From contig NZ_CCYK01000006.1 of assembly GCF_000826105.1 (NCBI RefSeq), positions 946,627 through 1,010,626 on the forward strand: a stretch of DNA of 64,000 nt, written 5' to 3'. This document shows, one piece after another, positions 8,774 through 19,030 of this stretch. Position numbers and translations under genes: made by a program. The notes under the pieces were generated by a model. The model made no database searches and was not told where the DNA came from. It was given only the letters and a program-made list of their open reading frames with translations. Source of the DNA: Pseudomonas massiliensis (GTDB lineage Bacteria > Pseudomonadota > Gammaproteobacteria > Pseudomonadales > Pseudomonadaceae). The first letter of the stretch is position 1; each line of letters opens with the position of its first letter.

Positions 8774-9067
8774 TTATGCCGAAGTCGCCGCCTTGCGAAC
8801 GATCTCGATGTATTCCTCGGCATTGCGCTGGTCCTGGATCTGCGCGATGAAGTCCTGCCCCCGCGCATCCTTGGCGTTGAGGTCATAGCCGGCCTCAACG
8901 AAAAAGCCCACGAAGCGCTCGAAGTCGTCCACCCGCAGCCCACGATAAGCTTTCACCAGCTTGTGCAGCGAAGGCGGCGTATCGTCGGCGGGTTCCACGC
9001 CCAGGAACAGCTTGATCTGCTCATCGCCGATCTCGTCTCCGATGAGTTGCTTCTTGTCTTTACGCAT
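8774..9067 (-). CDS. PA4642-like conserved hypothetical protein
   Basis: A 97-residue soluble, charged protein (MRKDKKQLIGDEIGDEQIKL...). It resembles the conserved pseudomonad family found beside mqo and typified by P. aeruginosa PA4642. The C-terminal half, with GYDLNAKDARGQDFIAQI, looks like a single ankyrin-like or winged segment, but no function is known. It is convergent with mqo. Confidence 0.7.
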   Translation of the reverse strand: MRKDKKQLIGDEIGDEQIKLFLGVEPADDTPPSLHKLVKAYRGLRVDDFERFVGFFVEAGYDLNAKDARGQDFIAQIQDQRNAEEYIEIVRKAATSA

Positions 9068-9127
9068 TGCCTGTTCACCTTGTGGATAACCCGAGGGGCG
9101 GCAGTGTACCGCCGGCCCTCCCCAGGC

Positions 9128-9601
9128 TCAACGGACCTTGACGGCCCCTGTATGCAGGTCGGCCCAGACATGGCCGTTGGGGTAAGTGAGAAACTGCACA
9201 TACACCTGGTCGTTGCGTAGCATGTCCATGAGCACGCGGTACTGGTTCAGTGGATAGCTCAGGCTCAGTACACGGGTTTGTTCGTCGAACGTCGGCCGCT
9301 TCAGGCTTTTGCTCTCGGCGTCGAAGGTGACAATCACCAGGTTGAGGGTAGTGCCCTTGCTCAGCGGCTTGCCTTTGAGTCGCAAGGCCACGGGGGCAGT
9401 GACCGGTATCGGCTGCTGGTTGGAAAGGCGCTGGTTGCCGGCCACCAGGCTGAACTCTGTGACCTGAAGCAACTGTTGCTGCTCCGGCTCGCCTTGGCGA
9501 AGCCCCTGGTCGTCCGGCGGCAGGTACTGTTCATGCAGCGGCGCGGCCGCCAGGGGCATCGAACAGGCAAGCATCAGCAAGGCGGGAAGAACGAGGCGCA
9601 T
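9128..9601 (-). CDS. Exported hypothetical protein
   Basis: A 157-residue protein with a clear Sec signal peptide (MRLVLPALLMLACSMPLAAA, likely cleavage after AAA). The mature part is predicted beta-rich with no recognised catalytic motif. The start at 9601 was chosen because the signal peptide begins there; a longer frame adds nine non-hydrophobic residues. It lies between the PA4642-like gene and hpt on the same strand. Function unknown, probably periplasmic. Confidence 0.65.
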   Translation of the reverse strand: MRLVLPALLMLACSMPLAAAPLHEQYLPPDDQGLRQGEPEQQQLLQVTEFSLVAGNQRLSNQQPIPVTAPVALRLKGKPLSKGTTLNLVIVTFDAESKSLKRPTFDEQTRVLSLSYPLNQYRVLMDMLRNDQVYVQFLTYPNGHVWADLHTGAVKVR

Positions 9602-9670
9602 GGCAGGCTCCGAAGCGAGGCCTGCCACTGTAACACCATCACCGCTGCCGAAGGATAGGCTGCGCCGGCC

Positions 9671-10228
9671 CTACAGGCCCTGGACCGCGTAGATCCCGGC
9701 GGCGTTGCGCCAGTAGCCTTTGTAGTCCATGCCATAGCCGAAGACGAAGCGGTCTACGCACGGCAGGCCAACGAAGTCCGCCTTCAGGTCCGGGCTGGCC
9801 TTGCGGTCATGCGCCTTGTCGATCAGCACTGCTGTATGCACGGCGCTGGCCCCGGCGTGACGGCAGAAATCGATGATGGCGCTGAGGGTATGCCCCTCAT
9901 CCAGAATGTCATCGATGATCAGCACATCACGATCGATGAAGGAGATTTCCGGCTTGGCTTTCCAGAACAGGTCGCCGCCACGGGTTTCGTTGCGGTAGCG
10001 AGTGGCGTGCAGGTAGCTGGCCTCGAGAGGGAAGTCCAGGTGGGTCAGCAGTTTGCCGGCGAAGATCAGCCCGCCATTCATCACGCAGAACACCACCGGG
10101 TTACGGTCAGCCAGGCGCGCGCAGATTTCCTGGCCCACGCGGGAAATGGCCGCTTCCACCTCGGCTTCGGTGTACAGGCAGTCAGCCTCGCGCATGACTT
10201 GACGAATGTGCTCGAGATCTGCGGGCAT
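9671..10228 (-). CDS. hpt: Hypoxanthine-guanine phosphoribosyltransferase
   Basis: A 185-residue purine salvage enzyme. The PRPP-binding motif VLIIDDILDEGHTL is at about residue 101, preceded by the MNGGLIFAG loop and followed by the purine-binding VDRFVFGYGMDYKGYWRN segment. It converts hypoxanthine or guanine plus PRPP to IMP or GMP in the cytosol. The start at 10228 gives the normal family length; a 12-codon upstream extension was rejected. It is divergent from upp, so two base-salvage transferases share one intergenic region. Confidence 0.93.
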   Translation of the reverse strand: MPADLEHIRQVMREADCLYTEAEVEAAISRVGQEICARLADRNPVVFCVMNGGLIFAGKLLTHLDFPLEASYLHATRYRNETRGGDLFWKAKPEISFIDRDVLIIDDILDEGHTLSAIIDFCRHAGASAVHTAVLIDKAHDRKASPDLKADFVGLPCVDRFVFGYGMDYKGYWRNAAGIYAVQGL

Positions 10229-10297
10229 GGCGCTCTCCAGGGGGGTCCGGGTAAAAGGCGGCAAAGGTACGCATCCGGGCCGAACGAATCAAGGGTT

Positions 10298-10341
10298 TCT
10301 GGACTAACGTCCAGACATTGGACTGTGGATAGATTAATCTA
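10298..10341. promoter_or_regulatory. Hairpin and palindrome in the hpt-upp intergenic region
   Basis: Two symmetric elements lie 40-80 bases before upp. TCTGGAC (10298-10304) and GTCCAGA (10309-10315) form a stem with a 4-base loop. TAGATTAATCTA (10330-10341) is a perfect 12-base palindrome. Either could be an operator or leader structure for upp-uraA. No known pyrimidine-regulatory motif was recognised. Confidence 0.4.
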
Positions 10342-10379
10342 CCGCGCATTTTTCAGCCCCCCCTCGGAGATGTTTTCCC

Positions 10380-11018
10380 ATGCCCATTCGCGAAATCCGC
10401 CACCCGCTGATCCGTCATAAACTGGGATTGATGCGCCGTGCCGATATCAGCACCAAGAATTTTCGCGAGCTTGCACAGGAAGTGGGTGCTCTGTTGACGT
10501 ACGAGGCCACCAAGGACCTGCCTCTGGAAACCTATGAGATCGACGGCTGGTGTGGCCCGGTCCAGGCGGAGAAGATCGCCGGCAAGAAAATCACCGTGGT
10601 GCCGATCCTGCGCGCCGGCATCGGTATGCTCGACGGTGTGCTCAGCCTGATCCCGGGCGCGCGGGTAAGCGCCGTCGGCGTGGCCCGCAATGAAGAAACC
10701 CTGCAGGCTCACACCTACCTGGAAAAACTGGCCACCGGCATCGAGGCCCGCCTGGCGATGATCATCGATCCCATGCTGGCCACCGGCGGCTCCATGGTCG
10801 CCACCATCGACCTGCTCAAGAAAGCCGGCTGCAAGGACATTCGCGCCATGGTGCTGGTGGCCGCGCCCGAAGGCATCGAGGCCGTGGAAAAAGCTCACCC
10901 GGACGTGCAGATCTACACGGCATCCATCGATCAGAAGCTCAACGAACACGGCTATATCATCCCCGGCCTGGGTGATGCGGGCGACAAGATCTTCGGCACC
11001 AAGCAGAAGGACGCCTGA
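10380..11018 (+). CDS. upp: Uracil phosphoribosyltransferase
   Basis: A 212-residue enzyme of normal Upp length. The N-terminal [18 protein letters not shown] is characteristic. The PRPP motif appears as [13 protein letters not shown] at about residue 128, and the uracil-binding C-terminus as [16 protein letters not shown]. It makes UMP from uracil and PRPP in the cytosol. The gene is followed after two bases by uraA, forming a salvage operon that imports uracil and converts it. Confidence 0.95.
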   Translation: MPIREIRHPLIRHKLGLMRRADISTKNFRELAQEVGALLTYEATKDLPLETYEIDGWCGPVQAEKIAGKKITVVPILRAGIGMLDGVLSLIPGARVSAVGVARNEETLQAHTYLEKLATGIEARLAMIIDPMLATGGSMVATIDLLKKAGCKDIRAMVLVAAPEGIEAVEKAHPDVQIYTASIDQKLNEHGYIIPGLGDAGDKIFGTKQKDA

Positions 11019-11020
11019 GC

Positions 11021-12268
11021 ATGTCGGACGAGTATAAAGATCCGCTCTGGCGACAGGTGATCTCCGGCGCCCAGATGCTTTTCGTGGCCTTCGGCGCTCT
11101 GGTGCTGATGCCGCTGATCACCGGCCTGGACCCGAACGTCGCGCTCTTCACGGCCGGGCTCGGCACCTTGCTGTTCCAGCTGGTCACCGGCCGCCAGGTG
11201 CCAGTGTTCCTGGCCTCCAGCTTTGCCTTCATCACCCCTATCATCCTCGCCAAGGGGCAGTTCGGCCTGGCCGCGACCATGGGCGGCGTAATGGCGGCCG
11301 GCTTTGTGTACACCTTCCTCGGCCTGGCCGTGAAGATCAAGGGCACAGGCTTCATCGATCGCCTATTGCCGCCGGTGGTAATCGGCCCGGTGATCATCGC
11401 CATCGGCCTGGCCATGGCGCCGATCGCCGCCAACATGGCCATGGGCAAGGCAGGCGACGGCAGCGAGCTGATCCCCTACCGAACCGCCATGCTCATCTCG
11501 ATGCCCGCCCTGCTGACCACCTTGATCGTGGCCGTGTTCGGCCGTGGCCTGTTCCGCCTGGTGCCCATTCTCGCCGGAGTGATCGTCGGCTTTGCCCTGG
11601 CGTTCTGGTTCGGCGTGGTCGATACCGCGCGCATCGCCGCCGCGCCCTGGTTCGGCCTGCCCCATTTCACCGCCCCGGAGTTCAATCTCCAGGCGATCCT
11701 GTTCATTGTCCCGGTGGCCTTGGCGCCGGCCATCGAGCACATCGGGGGCGTGATCGCGGTAGGTAGCGTGACGGGCAAGGATTACCTGCGCACCCCAGGC
11801 CTGCACCGCACGCTTCTGGGAGACGGACTGGCCACCACCGCCGCCGGCCTGTTCGGCGGCCCGCCCAACACCACCTACGCCGAGGTCACGGGCGCGGTGA
11901 TGCTGACCAAGAACTACAACCCGAAGATCATGACCTGGGCGGCCATCTTCGCCATCAGCCTGGCGTTCATCGGCAAATTCGGGGCCTTGCTCGAAAGCAT
12001 CCCGGTACCGGTAATGGGCGGGATTCTCTGCCTGCTGTTCGGCTCCATTGCCGCGGTAGGCATGAACACACTGATTCGCCATCAGGTTGACCTGAGCGAA
12101 GCGCGCAACCTGGTGATCGTTTCCGTAACCCTGGTCTTTGGAATCGGCGGCGTCCTGATCGGCACCGGTCCGGGCCCAAGCGACTTTGGCCTCAAGGGCA
12201 TCGCCCTGTGCGCCCTGGTGGCCATTGCCCTCAACCTGCTGCTGCCGAACCGCCGCCCCGCGGCCTGA
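11021..12268 (+). CDS. uraA: Uracil permease (NCS2 family uracil-xanthine permease)
   Basis: A 415-residue integral membrane protein with about 14 hydrophobic segments. It carries the NCS2 features of UraA, including AIEHIGGVIAVG (Glu of the base-binding site at about residue 237), the NTTYAEVTGAV motif and GLFGGPPNT. It works as a proton-coupled uracil importer in the inner membrane. The gene starts two bases after upp, and GCCTGAGC offers only a weak ribosome site, which suggests translational coupling. Confidence 0.92.
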   Translation: MSDEYKDPLWRQVISGAQMLFVAFGALVLMPLITGLDPNVALFTAGLGTLLFQLVTGRQVPVFLASSFAFITPIILAKGQFGLAATMGGVMAAGFVYTFLGLAVKIKGTGFIDRLLPPVVIGPVIIAIGLAMAPIAANMAMGKAGDGSELIPYRTAMLISMPALLTTLIVAVFGRGLFRLVPILAGVIVGFALAFWFGVVDTARIAAAPWFGLPHFTAPEFNLQAILFIVPVALAPAIEHIGGVIAVGSVTGKDYLRTPGLHRTLLGDGLATTAAGLFGGPPNTTYAEVTGAVMLTKNYNPKIMTWAAIFAISLAFIGKFGALLESIPVPVMGGILCLLFGSIAAVGMNTLIRHQVDLSEARNLVIVSVTLVFGIGGVLIGTGPGPSDFGLKGIALCALVAIALNLLLPNRRPAA

Positions 12269-12277
12269 CAGAAATGG

Positions 12278-12321
12278 GAGCTGGCGAATTCGTGCATAGC
12301 CCATGCACGTTCGCCAGCTTT
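12278..12321. terminator. Intrinsic terminator between uraA and hemH
   Basis: AGCTGGCGAA (12278-12287) pairs with TTCGCCAGCT (12309-12318), and CGTGCAT (12290-12296) with ATGCACG (12302-12308), giving a long stem with a 2-base bulge. TTT follows on the plus strand. It sits between convergent uraA and hemH and may serve both. Confidence 0.75.
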
Positions 12322-12345
12322 CATAGCGCCCGGGACCTCACCAGC

Positions 12346-13368
12346 CTAACGAGGCAAGGTCTCGCATAGGGACGCCAGCGCATCGGCCCATTGGCTGTTG
12401 TCGTTCAGGCAGGGCACCAGTACCAGTTCCTCGCCACCGGCCTCCTTGAATTGCTCCGCGCCACGGATGCCGATTTCCTCCAGGGTTTCGATGCAGTCGG
12501 CAACGAACGCTGGGCACATCACCAACAGACGCTTCACACCCTTGGCTGCCAGCGCATCCAGCCTGGCCTCGGTATAAGGCTCGATCCACTTGTTCTTGCC
12601 CAGCCGCGACTGGAACGATACGGACCATTTGCCTTCCGGCAGGCCGACGCGTTCGGCGAATGCCCGGGCGGTCTGGATACACTGGCCGCGATAGCACACG
12701 GCCCGTTCTGCGGCGTTCGCGTCACGGCAACAGTCCGCATCGGTCAGACAGTGACGGCTGCCCTTGGGAAGCAGCTTCTTGATATGGCTTTCCGGCAAGC
12801 CATGGAAACTGAGCAGCAAATGGTCGAAGTCGTGCTCCAGCCAGGGCTGCGCGCTGGCGGCAAGAGCGTCGAGATACGCTGGCTGATCATGGAACGGCGG
12901 CAATATTTTCAGGACGAGCGGCAAACCCTGCTCCCGAATGACCTGGCGTGCAAGCTCCACGGCGGTGGTCACGGTGCTGTCAGCGAACTGAGGATAAAGG
13001 GGCGCGAAGGTCACCGTCTGGATGCCGCGGCTGGCCAGCTCGCCCAGCACCCGCTCGATGGAGGGTTCACCGTAGCGCATGGCGATCTCCACCGGCCCAT
13101 GGGCCCAGCGGGACTGCATCTGGACCTGCAACCGACGGGTCAACTCGACCAGGGGCGAGCCCTGGTCCCACCAGATGGAGTGGTAGGCGTGGGCCGATTG
13201 CTCCGGCCGCCGTATGAGGATCAGGGACACCAGCAGGCGCCGCAGGGGCCAGGGCAGGTCGATGACGTAAGGGTCCATCAGGAACTGATTGAGGTAACGC
13301 CGTACGGCCTCCACCTCGGGGGCGTCGGGTGAGCCCAGGTTGACGAGCAACAGAGCGTGAGTGGTCAT
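12346..13368 (-). CDS. hemH: Ferrochelatase
   Basis: A 340-residue ferrochelatase. It begins [17 protein letters not shown], the conserved N-terminal motif. It carries the catalytic His in [11 protein letters not shown] at about residue 195 and the C-terminal acidic [18 protein letters not shown] segment. It inserts Fe2+ into protoporphyrin IX in the last step of haem synthesis. The start at 13368 matches the family; the frame extends 38 codons further into the SDR gene's end without homology. It follows the SDR gene by 13 bases, so they are probably one operon. Confidence 0.94.
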   Translation of the reverse strand: MTTHALLLVNLGSPDAPEVEAVRRYLNQFLMDPYVIDLPWPLRRLLVSLILIRRPEQSAHAYHSIWWDQGSPLVELTRRLQVQMQSRWAHGPVEIAMRYGEPSIERVLGELASRGIQTVTFAPLYPQFADSTVTTAVELARQVIREQGLPLVLKILPPFHDQPAYLDALAASAQPWLEHDFDHLLLSFHGLPESHIKKLLPKGSRHCLTDADCCRDANAAERAVCYRGQCIQTARAFAERVGLPEGKWSVSFQSRLGKNKWIEPYTEARLDALAAKGVKRLLVMCPAFVADCIETLEEIGIRGAEQFKEAGGEELVLVPCLNDNSQWADALASLCETLPR

Positions 13369-13381
13369 GCGGGGTCCTAAT

Positions 13382-14284
13382 TCATGAGCGGTGCAAAAGG
13401 TCTTCCAATGCTGGCTGCAGGTCGGGAAATCCAAATTCGAAACCGGCTTCTTCCAGACGCCGGGGCCGTACCCGCTGCCCACCGAGCAGCAAGCCGGACA
13501 GCTCGCCCAAGCCCGTCTTGAGCACCAGGCCGGGTATCGGTATCACCGCTGGCCGATGCAGCGCCTTGCCCAGGCGGCGGGCGAACTCCCGGTTACGAAC
13601 CGGTCGCGGCGCGCAGGCATTATAAGGACCGCTGGCATCAGGGGCGTTCAACAAAAAATCAATCAACGCGATTTGATCGGCGATGTGCACCCAGGGCATC
13701 CACTGGCGACCATTGCCCAAAGGCCCGCCGAGCCCGAGCCGGAAGGGGGGCAACAGCTGGCGCAGCATTCCACCTTCAGCGCTGAGCACCAGCCCGGTGC
13801 GCAGCAGCACGACCCGGATGCCGAGGGCTTGGGCACGCTGGGCGGTTTCTTCCCATGCGATGCACAGCTGGCTGGCGAAGTCTTCGCTGACCGGCGGCGA
13901 GTCCTCGTCGAGTTGCCGCTCACCACCATCCCCATACCAGCCGACGGCGGAGCCGGAAATCAGTAGTCGTGGCCGCTGCGGCTGAACATCGAGCCACGCC
14001 AGCAATTGCTCGGTAAGGGCCACCCGGCTCGCCCATAGCAGATTGCGCCGGTGCCGTGTCCACGGGCGCTGGGCAATGGGCGCGCCGGCAAGGTTGATCA
14101 CCGCATCCACCGGTTCGCTGTGGAGTTCTTCGAGCCCTCCTACCGCGCGTACCTGGTGGCCACAGCGCTGGGCCACTCGCTCCGGGTGGCGGCTCCACAG
14201 GGTCAGGCGATGGCCCAAGCCTGCCCAGTACCGACATAGCTGCGTGCCGATCAAGCCGGTGCCACCGGTCAGCAGGATGTGCAT
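13382..14284 (-). CDS. TIGR01777-family SDR oxidoreductase (YfcH-like)
   Basis: A 300-residue extended SDR / epimerase-like protein. The NAD(P)-binding motif is [13 protein letters not shown] at residues 4-16. The [13 protein letters not shown] stretch and the [10 protein letters not shown] motif, with Tyr in place of the usual catalytic YxxxK, are typical of the YfcH/DUF1731 family. A DUF1731-like C-terminus follows. Its biochemical role is unknown. It lies upstream of hemH in one operon and diverges from the FAD oxidoreductase across an intergenic region that holds a LitR-type box, so it may share light control. Confidence 0.82.
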   Translation of the reverse strand: MHILLTGGTGLIGTQLCRYWAGLGHRLTLWSRHPERVAQRCGHQVRAVGGLEELHSEPVDAVINLAGAPIAQRPWTRHRRNLLWASRVALTEQLLAWLDVQPQRPRLLISGSAVGWYGDGGERQLDEDSPPVSEDFASQLCIAWEETAQRAQALGIRVVLLRTGLVLSAEGGMLRQLLPPFRLGLGGPLGNGRQWMPWVHIADQIALIDFLLNAPDASGPYNACAPRPVRNREFARRLGKALHRPAVIPIPGLVLKTGLGELSGLLLGGQRVRPRRLEEAGFEFGFPDLQPALEDLLHRS

Positions 14285-14403
14285 AGCAGTCTTTCTCCTT
14301 GCGCCTGAAACCAATGGGTGCTGGTCTATTTTTGCTTGAGCGAGGCACTAATTACCAAGGTCGATCTCAGATTAACCATAGGCCGACAGACAGAAGACAA
14401 TGA

Positions 14404-15471
<1,068 letters not shown>

Positions 15472-15509
15472 CGAGCCGGCAGGATCGCCCGAGGCTTGCC
15501 AACGGAGCC

Positions 15510-15537
15510 TTGACAAGGATTGCATGGAACCTATGAT
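15510..15537 (+). promoter_or_regulatory. Sigma70-type promoter of the rudS-MerR-phrB operon
   Basis: TTGACA (15510-15515) and TATGAT (15532-15537) are separated by 16 bases: a perfect -35 and a 5-of-6 -10. Transcription would begin near 15544, directly at the PplR/LitR box and about 44 bases before the first start codon. Confidence 0.65.
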
Positions 15538-15545
15538 CGCGCTGC

Positions 15546-15569
15546 TGTACAAATAGATTAGTTTGTATA
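15546..15569. promoter_or_regulatory. PplR/LitR-type box of the photolyase operon
   Basis: TGTACA (15546-15551), 12 bases, TGTATA (15564-15569) is a perfect match to the direct-repeat consensus T(G/A)TACA-N12-TGTA(C/T)A reported for P. putida PplR1. It lies just downstream of the -10 box over the expected transcription start, a position suited to repression in the dark. Confidence 0.8.
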
Positions 15570-15587
15570 ACTTGTCACGAGGTTGCC

Positions 15588-16577
15588 ATGCGTGATTGTC
15601 CCAGTGCGGACCTGCCGTCCTTGCCCGAGGGTTTTCGCCCCAAGTTGGCCATCAGCGCTTGCCTGGTCGGCGAAGAAGTGCGCTACAACGGTGGTCACAA
15701 GGTGTCCAGGTTTTGCACGGGCGTGCTGGGCGAACACATGGATTTCGTGCCGGTCTGTCCCGAAGTGGCAGTGGGACTGGGGGTGCCACGCGAGCCGATT
15801 CGCCTGGTAGGCGACCCTGAACGTCCCCAGGCCCGCGGCAGCGTGCATGCGAGCCTGGATGTCACCGCGCCGCTGATCCGTTATGGCGAGAAAATGGCCA
15901 GCTCGCTCGAAGATATCTGCGGCTACATCTTCATGCACAAATCACCCTCCTGTGGCCTTGAGCGGGTGAAAGTCTACCGGGAAGACGGCGTCACCCTGCC
16001 AGGTACCGGGCGCGGCCTGTACGCCCAGGCGTTCTGCGCAGCGCGGCCTGACCTGCCGGTGGAAGAAGACGGTCGCCTGTGTGACCCCGTACTGCGCGAG
16101 AATTTCCTGGTACGGGTGTATGCCTACGCCCAATGGCAGCTACTGTTGGCTACCGGTTTGACCAAGGGGCGTCTGCTGGCTTTCCATGCTCGCTATAAAT
16201 ACCAGCTCATGGCCAATCATCCTCAGCAGTACAAGGCGCTCGGCCGCCTGCTAGGTTCGATGGGCCGGGCCGAGGTCGACGAGATCGCCCCCAGGTACTT
16301 CAGCCAGCTGATGGCTGCCTTGCGTCGCTGTGCCACTCGGGGAACACACGCCAACGTCCTTCAACATATTGCAGGTTACCTGCGAAGCTCACTGGACAGC
16401 CCAGGCCGCCAGGAAGTCGCGCAGCTGATCAGTCAATACCGGCAAGGCATGGTACCCCTGGTAGTGCCCCTGACCTTGCTCAAGCACCTGTTCCGCTTGC
16501 ATCCGCATCCCTACATCCGCGACCAGGTGTACTTGCAACCCCACCCTGAGGCCTTGAGCCTGCGCAATGCGATCTGA
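15588..16577 (+). CDS. rudS: DUF523-DUF1722 protein, tRNA 4-thiouridine desulfidase type
   Basis: A 329-residue fusion. The N-terminal DUF523 (TudS) domain, about residues 18-160, has the three Cys of a [4Fe-4S] cluster in SACLVGEEVRYNGG, VPVCPEVAVG and HKSPSCGLERVK. The C-terminal DUF1722 (YbgA) domain, about residues 190-320, is helical and rich in basic residues. TudS enzymes remove sulfur from thiouracil. The DUF523-DUF1722 fusion has been described as RudS, which removes sulfur from 4-thiouridine in tRNA. It is first in an operon with the MerR regulator and phrB, behind a perfect PplR/LitR box. Confidence 0.78.
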   Translation: MRDCPSADLPSLPEGFRPKLAISACLVGEEVRYNGGHKVSRFCTGVLGEHMDFVPVCPEVAVGLGVPREPIRLVGDPERPQARGSVHASLDVTAPLIRYGEKMASSLEDICGYIFMHKSPSCGLERVKVYREDGVTLPGTGRGLYAQAFCAARPDLPVEEDGRLCDPVLRENFLVRVYAYAQWQLLLATGLTKGRLLAFHARYKYQLMANHPQQYKALGRLLGSMGRAEVDEIAPRYFSQLMAALRRCATRGTHANVLQHIAGYLRSSLDSPGRQEVAQLISQYRQGMVPLVVPLTLLKHLFRLHPHPYIRDQVYLQPHPEALSLRNAI

Positions 16578-16580
16578 CCT

Positions 16581-17528
16581 ATGACTGCACTACCGGAACC
16601 CGACTTCGATACGCTTGGCGCTGACACTGCGCTGCCTGACAACGCCGTGGCCCTGGGCTGGCTACCGATACGCGAAGTAGCCAGGCGCACCGGCGTAAAC
16701 CCTGTGACGCTACGCGCCTGGGAGCGTCGCTACGGGCTGGTGGTGCCGCATCGTACCCCCAAAGGGCACCGGCTGTATTCACCAGGGCATCTTGAACGCA
16801 TTCACAGGGTGCTTACGTGGTTGAACCGAGGGGTGTCAGTAAGCCAGATCAAGGCCTTGCTCGATACCCCGGAACAACGCCTGGCGGCTCCCACGCCCAG
16901 CGATTGGGTGCCACTGCGCGAAAACCTCGTACGTGCCATCGGCGAGCTCGCCGAACGCCGGCTGGACGAGCTGTTCAACCAGGCCATGGCCCTTTATCCA
17001 CCTGCTACTTTGTGCGAGCGCCTGATGCTGCCGCTGCTCAGCGACTTGCACCTGCGCTGGCAGCACCAGTACGGCGCCCAGCTCGAGCAGGCGTTTTTCC
17101 ACGGCTGGCTGCGCAGTAAGCTAGGTACGCGGCTTTATCACAACAACCGTCAACTGAGCGGGCCACCACTGCTGCTGATCAGGCACAGTGAGGTCCCGTT
17201 CGACCCTGAGCTGTGGCTGACCGCCTGGTTGGCCAGTAGCGCCGATTGCCCGGTCGAAGTGCTCGACTGGCCCTTGCCGGCAAGCGAAGTAGCCCTGGCC
17301 ATCGACCGCCTGGCTGCCCGCGCCTTGGTGCTTCACTCAGCACGCCCGCTGCAGTTGGATAACCTGGCTCGCGTCTTGGCCGGTTGCCCCTGCCCGGTCA
17401 TGCTGGCGGGGCCGGCCGTGATCATTCATGGCCAGGCGCTCAAGGAACGCGCTGACCTGCGCGGGCTACTCCAGGCCAGCGACCCCTTGGCCGCGCATCT
17501 GACGCTACGGCAACATAGTCTGTTCTAG
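16581..17528 (+). CDS. MerR-family regulator, class II LitR/CarH type (PplR1-like)
   Basis: A 315-residue protein. Residues about 27-98 form a MerR winged-helix DNA-binding domain (REVARRTGVNPVTLRAWERR, then GHRLYSPGHLERI). The C-terminal half follows the four-helix plus Rossmann-like layout of the B12-sensing domain of CarH/LitR. The D-x-H-x-x-G cobalamin motif is missing, as in class II LitR proteins, which depend on LOV photoreceptors instead. It starts four bases after rudS and ends eight bases before phrB. The operon's own promoter carries a matching box, so autoregulation by light is likely. Confidence 0.82.
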   Translation: MTALPEPDFDTLGADTALPDNAVALGWLPIREVARRTGVNPVTLRAWERRYGLVVPHRTPKGHRLYSPGHLERIHRVLTWLNRGVSVSQIKALLDTPEQRLAAPTPSDWVPLRENLVRAIGELAERRLDELFNQAMALYPPATLCERLMLPLLSDLHLRWQHQYGAQLEQAFFHGWLRSKLGTRLYHNNRQLSGPPLLLIRHSEVPFDPELWLTAWLASSADCPVEVLDWPLPASEVALAIDRLAARALVLHSARPLQLDNLARVLAGCPCPVMLAGPAVIIHGQALKERADLRGLLQASDPLAAHLTLRQHSLF

Positions 17529-17535
17529 GAATTTC

Positions 17536-18978
17536 ATGAGCCATCCCTCCCCGCGCCAGCTGGTTTGGCTGCGTACCGACCTGCGACTGGAAGATAACCC
17601 CGCCTTGCTTGCCGCCTGCCAGACGGGCCCCACCGTGGCCCTGTTCGTGATAAGCCCGGGCCAGTGGCGGGCCCACGACGACGCCGACTGCAAGGTCGAC
17701 TTCTGGCTGCGCAACCTGCGCGCATTGCAGCCCCAGTTGGCGAAGCTGAACATTCCCTTGCTGGTACGGACCCTTGACTACTGGAAAGAGGCCCCTGCCC
17801 TGCTCTCGACCCTCTGCCAGAAAATCGGGGCAGTTGCCGTGCATTGCAACGAAGAATACGGGATCAACGAGCGCGCCCGCGATCAGGCTGTACAAACCGC
17901 GCTCACAGCCCAGGGTATCGGTTTTTCCAGCCACCTGGACCAGAGTCTGTTTCGGCCCGGTACAGTGCTCACCCGCACAGGCGGCTATTACCAAGTGTTC
18001 GGACAGTTCCGCCGTGCCTGCATGGAGCAGCTCTACCACGGGCTGCCCAGCATAGGTGGCAAGCCCCGGGCACAGGCGCCCCTCGATCTGCCCAGCGATC
18101 CGTTACCCGAGTGGATCGAAGGCTTCGCTCCAGCATCGAAGGTCATCCGCGAACATTGGCCCGCGGGCGCCAAGGAAGCTTCGCGCCGCCTGGATGCCTT
18201 CGTCGACGGCATCATCGACGACTACCAGGTTGCTCGGGACCTGCCCGCGCGCCCCGGCACCAGCGAATTGTCCGCCTACCTGAACGCGGGCGTACTCTCG
18301 GTACGTCAATGCCTGCATGCGGCCCTGAGGGCCAATCAGGGAGAACTGGATAGCGGCAGCGTCGGGGTGACCACCTGGGTAGGCGAGTTGATCTGGCGAG
18401 AATTTTACAAACATATCCTGGTGGGATACCCACGGGTCTCGCGTCATCGAGCCTTCAAGCCCCATACCGAAGCCCTGCCATGGCGAGACGCACCCGAGGA
18501 CTTCGCCGCCTGGGCCGAAGGCCGGACCGGCATTCCCATCATCGACGCCGCCATGCGGCAAATGGCGACCATTGGCTGGATGCACAACCGATTGCGCATG
18601 CTTGCGGCAATGTTTCTCAGCAAGAACCTGTTGATCGACTGGCGCTTGGGGGAACGCCACTTCATGCGGCATCTGATCGATGGGGAACTGGCAGCCAATA
18701 ACGGTGGTTGGCAGTGGAGCGCTTCGACTGGAACCGATTCGGTGCCCTATTTCCGCGTGTTCAACCCCGTCAGCCAGTCGGCACGCTTCGACCCGCAGGG
18801 CGTGTTCATCAAGCACTGGGTGCCCGAATTGCAGTCGCTGGCACCGAAGGAGGTTCATCTCCCTCCGCGCGGGCAAAGCCTTGCATCGGGCTGGGATTAT
18901 CCGTTGCCACGGGTAGACCTGGGCGAGAGCCGGGCGCGCGCGCTGACAGCTTTCAAGAACCTGCCTCGCGTTCGATAG
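17536..18978 (+). CDS. phrB: Deoxyribodipyrimidine photolyase (class I CPD)
   Basis: A 480-residue photolyase of E. coli PhrB size. The N-terminal antenna-binding Rossmann domain starts LVWLRTDLRLEDNPAL. The C-terminal FAD domain holds the conserved stretches STWVGELIWREFY-like (TWVGELIWREFY), GIPIIDAAMRQM, NRLRML, and the substrate/FAD site NNGGWQWSASTGTD. It repairs UV-induced cyclobutane pyrimidine dimers with blue light. It is the last gene of the rudS-MerR-phrB operon and is followed by a strong terminator. Confidence 0.95.
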   Translation: MSHPSPRQLVWLRTDLRLEDNPALLAACQTGPTVALFVISPGQWRAHDDADCKVDFWLRNLRALQPQLAKLNIPLLVRTLDYWKEAPALLSTLCQKIGAVAVHCNEEYGINERARDQAVQTALTAQGIGFSSHLDQSLFRPGTVLTRTGGYYQVFGQFRRACMEQLYHGLPSIGGKPRAQAPLDLPSDPLPEWIEGFAPASKVIREHWPAGAKEASRRLDAFVDGIIDDYQVARDLPARPGTSELSAYLNAGVLSVRQCLHAALRANQGELDSGSVGVTTWVGELIWREFYKHILVGYPRVSRHRAFKPHTEALPWRDAPEDFAAWAEGRTGIPIIDAAMRQMATIGWMHNRLRMLAAMFLSKNLLIDWRLGERHFMRHLIDGELAANNGGWQWSASTGTDSVPYFRVFNPVSQSARFDPQGVFIKHWVPELQSLAPKEVHLPPRGQSLASGWDYPLPRVDLGESRARALTAFKNLPRVR

Positions 18979-18991
18979 CTGACCTGAAAAC

Positions 18992-19021
18992 GAAAAAGCG
19001 GCCTCTTCTGGCCGCTTTTTC
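18992..19021. terminator. Bidirectional intrinsic terminator
   Basis: GAAAAAGCGGCC (18992-19003) and GGCCGCTTTTTC (19010-19021) form a perfect 12-bp stem with a 6-base loop. A- and T-tracts on both arms suit both phrB and the convergent pagL. Confidence 0.9.
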
Positions 19022-19030
19022 ATTCATGCC

